This document shows, one piece after another, positions 1 to 10,944 of a DNA stretch of 64,000 bases (the first letter of the stretch is position 1; each line of letters begins with the position of its first letter). The notes beneath the pieces are model-generated. The model worked only from the letters and a program-made list of their open reading frames with translations, did no database searches and was not told where the DNA came from. This DNA is from Membranipora membranacea. Its lineage: Eukaryota; Bryozoa; Gymnolaemata; Cheilostomatida; Membraniporidae. The stretch spans positions 1 through 64,000 of the forward strand of contig OU612075.1 in assembly GCA_914767715.1 (NCBI GenBank). Reading direction: 5' to 3'. Both the position numbers and the translations under genes were made by a program.

Positions 1-349
1 AACCCCAAACCCCAAACCCCAAACCCCAAACCCCAAACCCCAAACCCCAAACCCCAAACCCCAAACCCCAAACCCCAAACCCCAAACCCCAAACCCCAAA
101 CCCCAAACCCCAAACCCCAAACCCCAAACCCCAAACCCCAAACCCCAAACCCCAAACCCCAAACCCCAAACCCCAAACCCCAAACCCCAAACCCCAAACC
201 CCAAACCCCAAACCCCAAACCCCAAACCCCAAACCCCAAACCCCAAACCCCAAACCCCAAACCCCAAACCCCAAACCCCAAACCCCAAACCCCAAACCCC
301 AAACCCCAAACCCCAAACCCCAAACCCCAAACCCCAAACCCCAAACCCC
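1..349. repeat. Telomere-like CCCCAAA (TTTGGGG) array
   Basis: A partial unit of 6 bases is followed by 49 perfect copies of the 7-bp unit AAACCCC with no variant. The C-rich strand runs 5' to 3' from the first base, the orientation expected of a left chromosome end. The unit is TTTGGGG on the G-rich strand, not the common animal TTAGGG. That this is a true telomere is inferred from its terminal position, purity and proximal variants; a plain microsatellite at a contig edge is the alternative. Confidence 0.75.
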
Positions 350-464
350 GGACCCCCGGACCCCCGGACCCCCGGACCCCCGGACCCCCGGACCCCCGGA
401 CCCCCGGATCCCCGGACCCCCGGACCCCCGGACCCCGGACCCCGGACCCCGGACCCCGGACCCC
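350..464. repeat. Telomere-proximal variant repeats
   Basis: Ten 8-bp units GGACCCCC (350-429, one reading GGATCCCC) are followed by five 7-bp units GGACCCC (430-464). They differ from the distal unit by AAA to GGA and, for the 8-mers, by one extra C. Blocks of variant units on the internal side of a pure array are typical of the proximal part of telomeres, which supports a telomeric reading of bases 1-349. Confidence 0.7.
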
Positions 465-475
465 AAAGCATTACC

Positions 476-1932
476 TTACCTATCATGTAGGATTGCATGA
501 GCCGTATCGTAAGCCTCATCATCATCTAGTGAATAATAGCCCTCAACTAACTCTCTAGCTTTACCAGTAGTATACTTCCATAGATAGAACAACTTTGCCT
601 TGTTATCTAACGTCGAATTAGAGTCTACAAACCGAGTAAATGATTTGTTCCAATCGCGGTACTTGATTGCTTCACAATTAAACACAGCAGGTTCGGGACT
701 AGGCATTTTTTGTTGCCAGAATAGCAATATTATTTGCAATGTAACTAGAGTTGTCATGCACTGAAATATTTCTATCAGTAGTTGGGTAAGATTTAGTTTG
801 ATAGGGATTAGTTTGTAGACCGGATGTGGGAAGTTGGGAAGAATCATCATGTCTAGCTTTCGCTGTAGAACAATCGTCAACAGAGTTACCACATATTGAA
901 TACAACTGGCCTTGATGAGTGATATAGCTTGGTAGCTTAACATGTTCAACGACAGGACTACGTTGGAAAAGGCATGAGCCACTGAATGCTTCGAAACAAC
1001 ACTAGCTTTATCAATCTCATCTGGTAAATTCAACTCAAATGTGGCTGAGTCAGAACAGCAATTTTTGATACTTCGACTAACAAGGTTAACGCGCTGTTGA
1101 TCATGAACTGAATTCGAGGAAAGAGCAAACCAATTGGTGCTAAACTTTTTATATCTGACACATTCCCTGCGGTTTGACTGACAGGGATGACGAGCTGTTG
1201 ATCACGAACTGAATTTGAGGGAAGGCCCAACTTAGGTGATAAATCTTCTAAACCTGACACATTACCTCCAGTTTGAGCCCTACTGGGTTTTTGAGCGCGG
1301 GCTGAATTTACAAAACTCTCTGAAATCCTCACTTCGTTTGATTTTTGTGAAACATTGGGTTTGGTCATTTCAATTTGATGCCCATCAGCCTTTGTATGCT
1401 TATTTTGTTTACCCATCTGTTTTCTTAAAAATGGCTGTTTAATGATGGGGTTGATTAGAATGGGCTCCTCAAAATTCCCCGCTGCCTATGCTTCACTGCC
1501 AATCGGGCTACTTTGGAAGGGCATCATGGTGTGTCTGAACTCATCAGTCAATGCAGATTTCATATTGGAAATTTCTGGCTGGAGACGATATCTTTGATTT
1601 TGCATCTCTCCTCTGCTTATGGGGACTGAATCATAATGCGTCAAAATTTTCTCTATCAACTGCTGTTTTGATCCATAAACTGGTTTGTTTATTGACTGTA
1701 GTATAGCTCCCAGCTCAAATACCCGTTTAGCATGGAATTCACTCTCCGTAAAATTACCAGTCCTAATCCCCTGACCCTGGCCCAGAGTACCAACCAGCAA
1801 CGGCCGCCCACAGACGGCGAACAAATGCACGCAATAACAACAAAGAGCAGTACAAGACCCAGCGCTGCGCTTACAAAGACCCCACAGTGCTGATATGCAA
1901 ACGAATAAGCTAGGATGCACTGGGTGTGACAC
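476..1932 (-). mobile_element. Degenerate BEL/Pao-type gag fragment cut by telomere-like repeat
   Basis: Minus-strand open frames at 1932-1486 and 1416-1030 are in the same frame, separated by one in-frame TAG. The next block, about 1033-476, is in another frame, so the copy is broken. The 476-700 part ends with residues such as YRDWNKSFTRFV, KLFYLWKYTTGKARELVEGY and AHAILHDR, which resemble the DUF1759 gag domain of BEL/Pao elements. The family normally continues with Y-G-N-P after this arginine, but here the frame meets a splice-donor-like AG/GTAAGG and, 11 bases later, the telomere-like array. The 1486-1730 part has a SAP-like helical stretch (FELGAILQSINKPVYGSKQQ). A roughly 100-bp imperfect tandem duplication sits at about 1090-1280. 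No protease or polymerase is present. Confidence 0.6.
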
Positions 1933-4300
1933 ATCAAAAAATAATTTTTACTCAAAAGTTAAAACCACACAAAAATAAAATTAATTTTCCCGCGTTTTTT
2001 AATCATAAGCTAAAAAGTTGAACCACATGTTATGATACAGCGAAATGCCGGTAGCTTGGCGTGTAGAAACTGAATTCAATGATACAATATAGTCACTTCA
2101 AATACCGTGGTTACTGCGGTGTCTGTGTATGTGGTGTATTCTTCTTGCTGATGGAGAGCTGCACAGTGAGATTTACAGTTAGCGTGTACCGATCTGCAGC
2201 AGTAAACAGTGGCTGTTCAGTGGTTAGAACTTACATGTATCGTAATGTACCTCTGAGCGGTATTGTGTTGATGGAGAGCTGTACAGTTAGATTTACAGTA
2301 TGAGTGTATAGATCTGTAGAAGTTAACAGCAGCTGGTGGATGGTAAGATTTCCTGTAGCATAATATACCTCTGGGCCATGCTCGCAGTTAATTGATAGAC
2401 ATATACAATAGGACTTGTGGTCGTTAGTCCTTAGGCAGCTATGTTGACAGAGCTGCAACTGATATTAATCCCATAGAAATGAGTTTTACTGTTACTGCAG
2501 TTGTAACTGCAGTATGGGATGAGTGCGGGTTTTGAAGTTATACGGACTGGGGAATGACGGGTGAACGTTTAGGTCTTTATTGGTGTATTGGCATCGTAAA
2601 ACTGTAATAAAGATTGTGCTTATAAAGTTTTTGCTCTTAGAGACAATCGGTGCCATCAATTGGAAGATTAATAAACATGAAATGTACATGCGACTTACAT
2701 CAAAAACATAAGGCAACTTACATCAAAACATACAAACCAAAAAGACTTTATATTGACCTCAGTGCTCCTTATGGATATTATATCCTTCATATACTCTATT
2801 GCTGATAATATAATGACAAAGATGTTCACTCATCCGTCAGCAAACCTGCACTGAAAGGCAATTATAATTAACAACGCTGGGCCCTGCACTACACTCAGCT
2901 ATCACAACAAGACAATGGCTCGCGTCACAAATAGCAATTACTAGCTAGCCCCCAGACCAGATCCAGGATTGGGGCGCCAATAAATCCCCGCACTGACCCG
3001 CAGTCACACTCATATTCTGTTATGACCTGTGAATGTTCTTGTATTTGACACGACATCGAATGTCATAACCGGATTGATTAGAATCAGTATTTTCAATAAC
3101 AAAATTTATATTGCCGCGCCTACTATTTCTCTACATTCTCACTGAAACTATTCCCTATTTCAAGATAGAAAAACGAAATTTTCATCGCTATTTTTATTCG
3201 AAACCATGTACTTTGTTGGTTTATTATCCTTGTTCAACAACAACAATCCCGGTCAGTCATGTCAGACCATGTTACCATCTTAATCTGAGAAATATGAATA
3301 AATATTTGGACTGGTCTTGTCCTTGCATAAAACCAATGAGGAGATAACTTTGAATTGCACTTTTGTGTTGGCGCATAAAAATCATCATCATAACGATGAA
3401 ATGTTCATTAAACGATGAGGGTTTTGGGTTTGGGGTTTGTCCCTGAAACATCCTCTTTTTAGGAAGCAGGGAGAGACAAATGATCAGTTGAGGAAGGCTG
3501 TGATCTCATATTGCAATAAGCTGGCTTAGGTCACAGGACGTAAACCCACGAATGTCCCTCTAGACTCGAGCCCCGAGCAACTCGTGAAATCACCCAATGT
3601 AAGATAAGACTTAGTATACTAAACAAGTTTATTGGTTACACTTTGTAAAACATTACTCAGGGGTCTTTCAGTCATGAACAAGGCTTACTGACCCAAATGA
3701 TAGCTCAACATCCTTTTGTATTTCAACTAGGCAAATACCTTTTCAAATTATTTACTGAGTTGAATGAATACAATTTTATCAAGCAGTGTGTTATTTGGAA
3801 TTGAGACTCACTCAGCAAAGAGATCTTGGCAGTTTTTTTAGTTGGCGTTAGATGTGACTTTATTCCTTGACAGAAGCAGATTACAGATTGCAAACTTTTG
3901 AAAAAGATTAGGGCCAAATATTACATCGATCTGCCTCCTTACTCTTCCGTAGAGAAAACGATAATTAGTGTAGCATGCCATGCTGCTCATTAGGATGAGA
4001 GTAAGTTAGTCTTTAAGTTCTCAAACTCCACTCACGTTGCTGATAGTAGATGATTGGTATTAATTCCAATTAACAGCAACCCGGATTGGAGATTGAGTGC
4101 TTAGAGTAATAGAAGGTAGATGTGAACTATACCAATATTGTAAGTTTGCAGTTTAATGCATGATTTTTTAACCGATCCTGCATTTATAAAGCTTCTAAAT
4201 GTAGCTTAGATTTCAGTCGTGTTCTCCTGTGCAGCGATGGGATAACTCCCGAATAAGTTGCCCTCAGTTATTTGTCTTACAATATTTCTGTCTGTTTTAG
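1933..4300. other. Intergenic stretch, no supported gene
   Basis: AT-rich sequence with only short, unconvincing open frames. Two imperfect copies of a roughly 105-bp unit lie at 2151-2256 and 2271-2375, 120 bp apart (both begin TGGAGAGCTG). A short interstitial TTTGGG/TTTGGGG run occurs at about 3421-3440. One splice-acceptor-like site near 3463 opens a 21-codon plus-strand frame ending in TAG near 3528; I could not connect it to any gene. Confidence 0.5.
2151..2375. repeat. Imperfect direct duplication (unit about 105 bp, offset 120 bp)
   Basis: Both copies share TGGAGAGCTG, AGATTTACAGT, GATCTG and GTACCTCTG/ATACCTCTG landmarks in the same order. The copies have diverged by point changes and small gaps. 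No coding potential is apparent. Confidence 0.55.
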
Positions 4301-4444
4301 GGAATGATTGAGGATAGGCCGCCAAAGGATGGGTCTGCTTCTCCCAGGAAGAATAGATCTAACCTGACACACAGGTCTGTTTCCCCCAGAAAATCAGCGT
4401 TGTCACCCAGAAAGTCGGTCTCAGAGTTTTACGACAACAACTAA
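4301..4444 (+). CDS. Orphan terminal exon with S-P-R-K motifs
   Basis: A good 3' splice site (TGTCTGTTTTAG) is followed by an open frame ending in TAA at about 4442-4444. Only one phase is open; the other two frames hit TGA within a few codons. The 47-residue tail begins GMIEDRPPKDGSASPRK and contains three SPRK motifs (ASPRK, VSPRK, LSPRK) before the C terminus SEFYDNN. SPRK fits the S/T-P-x-K/R consensus for proline-directed kinases such as CDKs. I found no upstream exon with certainty, so the parent gene is unknown. It may begin in the poorly resolved 2-4.2 kb region or be a retained fragment of a lost gene. Confidence 0.4.
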   Translation, partial: GMIEDRPPKDGSASPRKNRSNLTHRSVSPRKSALSPRKSVSEFYDNN

Positions 4445-6302
4445 AATGATAGATCTACATCACTGATATCCAGTGTGAATTACTCTAACACTTCGAGCGT
4501 TGTTATATTTTGATGCTAATTTTCTTGTTCCAATATATCTCTCACCTTTTTCAGCGGATATGTTTAGGTGACAGTGTTCATTCAAAAAAAGTTCTGTTCT
4601 GAAGTTCCGGTTAAAGGCTTAAACAGGCAAAAACCTAAGCTACTTTTATTGTAAAAATTACTGTTGTCACTTTTTTTAAATGCTTTCTCATCAAATCCAA
4701 TGAGAGTTTTTCAGCAGGGTTTCATCGTTAATTGTTTAAATGTACAGCTTATTTTGTTCTTTAGATATATATATAGTTATTTTGTTCTTTAGTTTGTACA
4801 GTTATATTTTGTTCTTTTGTTATTTAGTTATTTAGTGACTAAAAGTTTGGAAGACCTGTTTAATCAAAGGCCATATAATAATAGCAAGCTTGTTTTGGAA
4901 CGGAGGTAATCTTACTGTTATCCTTTTTCTTATTTTGTTTCGAAGTCCGTTAAGATAAATGTCAAGACAGACTATGCAAAGGCCATAGTTTCCTTTTTTA
5001 AGATAATTCCAAAAAGTCAATTTCATGGATTAGCTTTCGTGGAGTTTTTTTATTCTATGTTTATTTTTAATCATGGTACAGGGCTAAATAATTCAGTATT
5101 ATACTCACAATGTTGCTGTTGGCTTAAAGCAATAAATCACTATTTAGGTAAGTGTTGCAGGGTGGTGTCCGAATATCATTGGCCTTCAGTGATGGCGAGT
5201 GAGTGATGAGATGTTGTAGAAATGCCTAATTTTGATCGAAATAATATTATCCCTAATTTAGACAAATTGTCTAATTTGTTCAGCGCTTGGCATACTATAT
5301 GTAACCTAGAATAAGATTTCTCCCTTTGTGGTTGTGGAGTTATATTGCGAAAGCAGGATTTTGAGGTGTCATACACAGCCTATATCCCTCCGCCACCACA
5401 GAGGGAACAAACTTATTCCACTTATAGCTTGCATAATAGCATATTGAGGGATTGTGTTCTTTGGCTCAAGGACGGCATAACTCCCTAATTATTTCATCAT
5501 CATGCAATGTACATATTTGAGTTAACAATAGATACTACAATGAGTCCTGGTAATAGACCATGTCAGGCCAATAACCCTAACACATATGCTTCGTCGCATA
5601 GGGGGGCAATGGTGGAATGTACTGTGCTGTGGGATGAGAGAACACAACTCTGAGTAGAGAATATCGGGCATGGTAATTAATTAGTGCCATCAACCCATTA
5701 TTTTTTGGGATGGTGAGATGGCGCAATCTGTCAGCGCTTGCTATTTATGCCCCATATATACTGCCAGAAAATTGCTTAGCATCACAGCTGCAGTGATGGC
5801 TCTCCTGGCTAGGTCGTTACGTAATTGAAGTGGCCACCCATGATTTATGAATGTTAATAGCGTGAATCTTTAGAAAATATCTTCTCATCCAACTAAAACT
5901 TGTTTCGAATATCGCCCGATCCGAAGCATTATAAAAAAAATGATCATGTATGACGAGAATGTAGGCATCTTGCTGGAATGTTTACCTAACTTTTGCTAAT
6001 TCATCTTTCATTGCAGTGTGCCCACTTTGATCTATCACAGGCTCCAAAATCTTCTAAATGACACCGATCAAATATTCAATTGCATAGTTTTATTAGCAGT
6101 CTGAATTGAATAAAGTTAATTTTAGTACAATTTTGGAGGTTTTAATGAGTTTCGAGTGATGGTATTGCCCTGGTATTGTTGAGTTTGATCGCTATCTCTC
6201 CTCTTGGCTTTTGTCCACTGCATGCCTCCGTAGTTCCTTTACCTGTACTTTATATGGACTCCTAAACAAAACAACCAACTGTTAACAGGGATCAAACTGA
6301 AC
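4445..6302. other. Intergenic stretch, nothing recognised
   Basis: AT-rich DNA with poly-T and TTTTGTTCTTT-like runs near 4740-4830. Open frames are short and show no family resemblance. Confidence 0.5.
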
Positions 6303-6585
6303 TGATACATCAGATGATACATCAGATGATACATCAGATGATACATCAGATGATACATCAGATGATACATCAGATGATACATCAGATGATACACCAGATG
6401 ATACATCAGATGATAATCAGATGATAATCAGATGATACATCAGATGATACATCAGATGATACATCAGATGATACATCAGATGATACACCAGATGATACAT
6501 CAGATGATAATCAGATGATACATCAGATGATACATCAGATGATACATCAGATGATACATCAGATGATACATCAGATGATACTATT
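6303..6585. repeat. 12-bp tandem array GATGATACATCA
   Basis: About two dozen units of 12 bp, interspersed with shortened 9-bp forms (GATGATAATCA context) and a few CACCA variants. Because 12 and 9 are multiples of three, all frames stay open through the array and give spurious MIHQ/MYHL-like repeats. Confidence 0.9.
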
Positions 6586-7434
6586 AATTGACCAGGGATT
6601 GACCTGTTCAATGAACTTTCTGTCCTGGCCTGATAAAATCAAACACCATTACAATGATGTTAGTGGAAAAGGGAGCCATTGCTCACTTCAATTTTCCAAC
6701 AGCGACAGGGAATTACGAGGAGAAATCTTATCGTTCATATAAATGGTACATGTCAGTCAGTCATCAAGTCCAAGTACTAAAACACAAAAGTCAATTCCCG
6801 GATGACTTGCCGCACTCAACAGGCAAATTTTTTTGCAATTATTTGCATTCTAGTCAAAAATTAGAATTTCCCGAGTACAGTGAATCTTAGGAGACCCTGG
6901 CTGTATGGTATCACTGTCTCACAATATTCTTTCTGTATTGCTCTTTATAAAATGTATGGGTGGTCATCACACTCACACAAGTCCTATACATTACGGCCGC
7001 ATCGATTTTCTGACTATGTTCATGCTTCACTAAAACATTAATATCATTTCTGCACGATGTTATTTTCAGTGAGTAGGATTATACAGAGTAACTGAGTAAA
7101 TGTGAAACTATTCAACTTAATGATATCTGGTGGTAGATTATCATCGACACTAGATTGTGCCTTTGTCTCTTCATAGAACATCACCACATATGTGTACAAT
7201 GGCTCACATCTATGTACAATGGCTCACATATGTGTACAATAGCTCACATATGTAGCTATGATGAGATGATTTGGCAGAAAGCAAACAAACTCTAGATACA
7301 GCGGGTCGAAAGGAGCAAAAGTTTCATTCGGTATGTGATATCAACATAGCATATCTCTGGTAGTATTATTGATGTGCGGCAGTCTCATACAACTATTTAC
7401 TTCAAAGTAAATACAGAGCAGTCAGATGATGAGC
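6586..7434. other. Intergenic stretch with a short ACAATGGCTCACAT repeat
   Basis: Three to four imperfect 19-20-bp units around ATGTGTACAATGGCTCACAT lie at about 7186-7255. Otherwise I see nothing recognisable; the right end is 3' flank of ZNRD2. Confidence 0.45.
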
Positions 7435-9964
7435 TTATGGGAGGCCTTTAATCATCTTGAGAGTAAGGAGACATTTCTGTATAAGATCACAGAGTGATGT
7501 GATCTGTTCTATCTGTGTGCTATTGCTGAGTTGTCTGTTAGCCCAGTTAATACGAGATTCTACAGTGGTCACTGTCTCACTCATCTAGTAATCATAAATA
7601 CCACAAACCAGTCACAAAGCTAATATCATAATACACCTACACACACACACAGTGAATTTGATTAGGTTCCCAAAGATGACCAAATCTGTTCATGTAAGCA
7701 GAGTGCATGGGATGGGAGGCAGTATAAAACATGTGAACTTGTTTATGAGACATCTTGAGCTTACATTTATTCTACATTTCAAACCAAACTTACTGTTGAT
7801 TGTTATGCAAGGATGTGTATTTTTGTGCACCCCAAAAGATTTGTTTAGTTTTCCCACTGAAAGAACCACCTTCTGACAAAATAATTTTACTGCTCCATGA
7901 TAAGTTCACAAGTTCATCCACTATAGTTTAAGTCTATTTTTACCGCCACACACTGCATTGAATTTTGCTACTTAGTTTGGGAGTAAATTTGAGTTGGAGT
8001 GAAAAAAAAATCGCATGCTTGATTGCAATAGTTTCTCAGACATAATTTTGCTCCATAAATTATATGCAATACTCCTTTTGGACAATATCTGCCATAATAT
8101 GAATGAGCAGGGAGACTTCTTGTTAGCATGTATGAGAAACATTAACCAGGCTGAGTAGTTTACTCTACAGTGACACTATGTAACCTGAGTTTAGTAAGAA
8201 ATAATAGACTCACAAGTCTCGAGTCGAGGATCTGATTGCTGATAGGAAGTCTTTGTATTGTCATCGGCGCGGAGTCATACATGACGTCTCTCTCTCCGAG
8301 CTCTATATCAGACAGGGCAGATCCAGGATTGTCTAATCTAAGTAAGAGTCTGTTAGCAGCTGCTGAGATATCAGGTAAGGGCTATAATTAATCATCAAAT
8401 AACAACTATAGAGTAATATACGGTCTCAAGGAACTTGTCTATCAACTAATATTTGAGAGCATTTTATGTATGTGACATCGATAAGGGAACTGATCAGGAA
8501 CTGAGACATCCAAGGAGAGGCTTCTGTTTTCAAATCATGAGCAGATAGCTCATCATAGGTGTGAACACTTTGATGGGGTCAAACTAAGTCAATATCACTA
8601 AGTGTAAGTATCAATGAGAGAAAACAGAGATGACAACATTAGTTACCTGATTATTCGCTGCCGTACTAGACGTCATATCACGTTGAGTATCATGTTGTGT
8701 ACTGGATACAGAGGTTATGGTATAATCAGCAGCCTGTTCAGCAGCAGCAGCGGCAGTGGTAGAGAGATCATCTATAGTTGTTTCTTCACTCACAACTACA
8801 ATTACACACCAGGTAAGATACTCATATAACCTAAATGAGTCTGCAGCTTAGCCCAGGTACAACACATAGTCTGATTTACATATTAAGGACGCAGCTACAG
8901 AGCTTCGATGGTTTTATTAGATCAAATATGGCCCAATCTGCCCGGACAACCTCGAATGCAGGCAAATATGATCAAACTTGATCTTGAGTTTGATACGTAT
9001 GTATTACAATACTAATATTCACAATAATATCAGAAGTGGGTGTATAGTATATACGTGTAGTAATAGTAATCATACCTGGATTATCTTTGTCCGTATCAGA
9101 TGAGAGCTCATTACATGTCACACAATAATCTGTTCCCTGCTTATTTCTCAGTAAAATTGTCTACAATCATCAAATATCCAGTATCAGCCGACCTATCTAC
9201 ACATCATGTCAAGGTCACATGACACTCATCATAATACACTCAGTGGTTATGTGCGTACAGCACAAATACTTTATTCCTAAGATATAAATTTATCTTTTCT
9301 AAGCTTATGAATATAAGATTACATCGCTAACGCTAACACTTGGTATTTTGGGTCATATTGAGCTCACGATCGATGTCCATATACTGCAGGTAAAGCTAAT
9401 GACTGATGGCTGTCCATGTTTACATATTAGTAGATCTACATACAATAACTCATATAAACATCAGCATAACGCCCTTTTACTTACCCCACATACAGGGCAA
9501 CATGTACCCAACATCTTGTAACCCTTCAGTAAATATTGACCCATTAGAGCGCTTATCTTATTCTGTCTCTCTCGTCGAGCGTTCAACACCTTCATCTCTG
9601 CTTCTGTGGGAGGAGTCCACCCTCCGTCATAATCTCCTCCTGCAACATAAACAGGGATACACTACAGGGATATAAATCACACACATCTCGGTTATGGTCC
9701 TGTAGGCTCAAACAGACGATTGATGGGGTAGTGGATCCATGTACCATTGAAGAAGAACTGGTATCGGTACCTATGGCCACTCAAACTTGAGATATAACCA
9801 GTTTTAAGGTAAGATGTTACCCTACTGCAATGAAGAATCCAGGACGGTGTCAAAAAAAACCTCTACATAGACTACCAGATTACAGAGTTTTACTGTTCTG
9901 GGCTTGCCAATTCATTAGTCACTCATGCATCAATAGAAGTTATATCAAACTCACCTTCTGCCAT
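7435..9964 (-). CDS. ZNRD2: Zinc ribbon domain-containing protein 2 (ZNRD2/SSSCA1 family)
   Basis: Six coding exons on the minus strand: 9964-9955, 9639-9485, 9160-9076, 8795-8647, 8381-8214 and 7584-7435. All junctions are GT-AG and in phase, giving 238 aa. The N-terminal signature WTPPTEAEMKVLNARRERQ followed by a YLLKGYKMLG stretch is the diagnostic start of ZNRD2/SSSCA1. The zinc ribbon has cysteines at about 51, 54, 68 and 71 (CPVCG then DYCVTCNEL). A low-complexity middle with an alanine run (about 110) precedes a conserved C-terminal helix (INWANRQLSNSTQIEQITSL). The human protein is 199 aa, so this one has a longer linker. The start ATG lies in a 10-base first coding exon (ATGGCAGAAG then GTGAGT). 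Its function is poorly defined: an autoantigen in Sjogren syndrome/scleroderma, possibly mitosis-related. It is divergent with BBS1, starts about 980 bp apart. Confidence 0.92.
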
Positions 9965-10944
9965 CCTAACGGAAGCTAATACTAAGGAGTAACAGAATCC
10001 TTGGTAAGACTATCTATGCTCCGCTGGTGCACTGATTAACCTCCTGCTATCGCCCAAAAAGTGTAAAATTCTCCTGAATGAGTATCTTCTCAAAGAGCCT
10101 CTGCTGTAATACAACAAAGTATCATTTTTATTCAACAGACCAAAGTGTTACAGTAGTAGTTGCAGCAATGAACTCCCTCTCCCTCTGAGGGAGAGGAAGT
10201 ACATTGGTTGCAGTACTGAGGAATCTTGCACAACTACAGTTAGTTATATATATAGATGATACAGTCGACCAAGGAGTCAACAGTTATATGTAAGACCCTC
10301 AAGGCTTCAGGTCATATAACAAAATAGTTCTTAAAATGTTTCCTCTTTCCGACTCACTCATAAATAATAAGAATGAATAGTGAAAAAAAAACATTCCCAG
10401 ATCAGTATGTTAGGGAAGTTTGTAAAAAAAAAGTACTAAAAAACCATATTTAACATTTTTCATATGATCATACATTTTGGGATGACAGCTTTCTTGCGTT
10501 TAATGTAAATACATGTGCATTGGGGGCCTGTGATTGTGTTGGTTTTGATGAATGTAAATGCATGCATCACTTTTTTTTTAAAGAACAGAAGTGTGAATAG
10601 TTGTTTCACTACAACAAGTCTAATATCTAAACTCGAAATTCTTAATTATATGAGGAGGGTATTTACCGCTCCTTATAGTTTCGGTTATCAGGCTATCTGT
10701 TGACAGTCTGAAAATAAGACAATGCACACAATTCTTTTGATTTGGACTTCTATTCTCTTTCTGATATGCAAACCGGATACAGGAGTTTAGTTGCCAATCA
10801 AAACAAAATTCCTCTTTCATCAAATAAGCTACTAGCACTCCTCAGACATAATTTTAGAAAGTTTCTTGTGTCCTTTGAGTTATACCAACCTCTTTCCTTA
10901 AGTGAGGAAACTATTTCCTTACAAGGTTGTTGTGTAGGTGAATA
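9965..10944. promoter_or_regulatory. Shared divergent promoter region of ZNRD2 and BBS1
   Basis: This 980-bp gap separates the start codons of two head-to-head genes, so it must hold both 5' UTRs and promoters unless distal exons exist. A near-perfect palindrome (CTCTCCCTCTGAGGGAGAG) lies at about 10178-10196. I looked for a clear RFX X-box, expected of many ciliary genes, and did not find a convincing one. Confidence 0.45.

Noticed and set aside
3450..3530. Acceptor-like site and 21-codon frame (KQGETNDQLRKAVISYCNKL) ending in TAG
   Set aside because: Looks mildly coding-like but has no donor-side partner, no recognised family and no link to the 4301 exon.
6303..6611. Open frames on both strands reading MIHQ or MYHL/SSDV repeats
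   Set aside because: Produced by the 12-bp array; no independent coding evidence.
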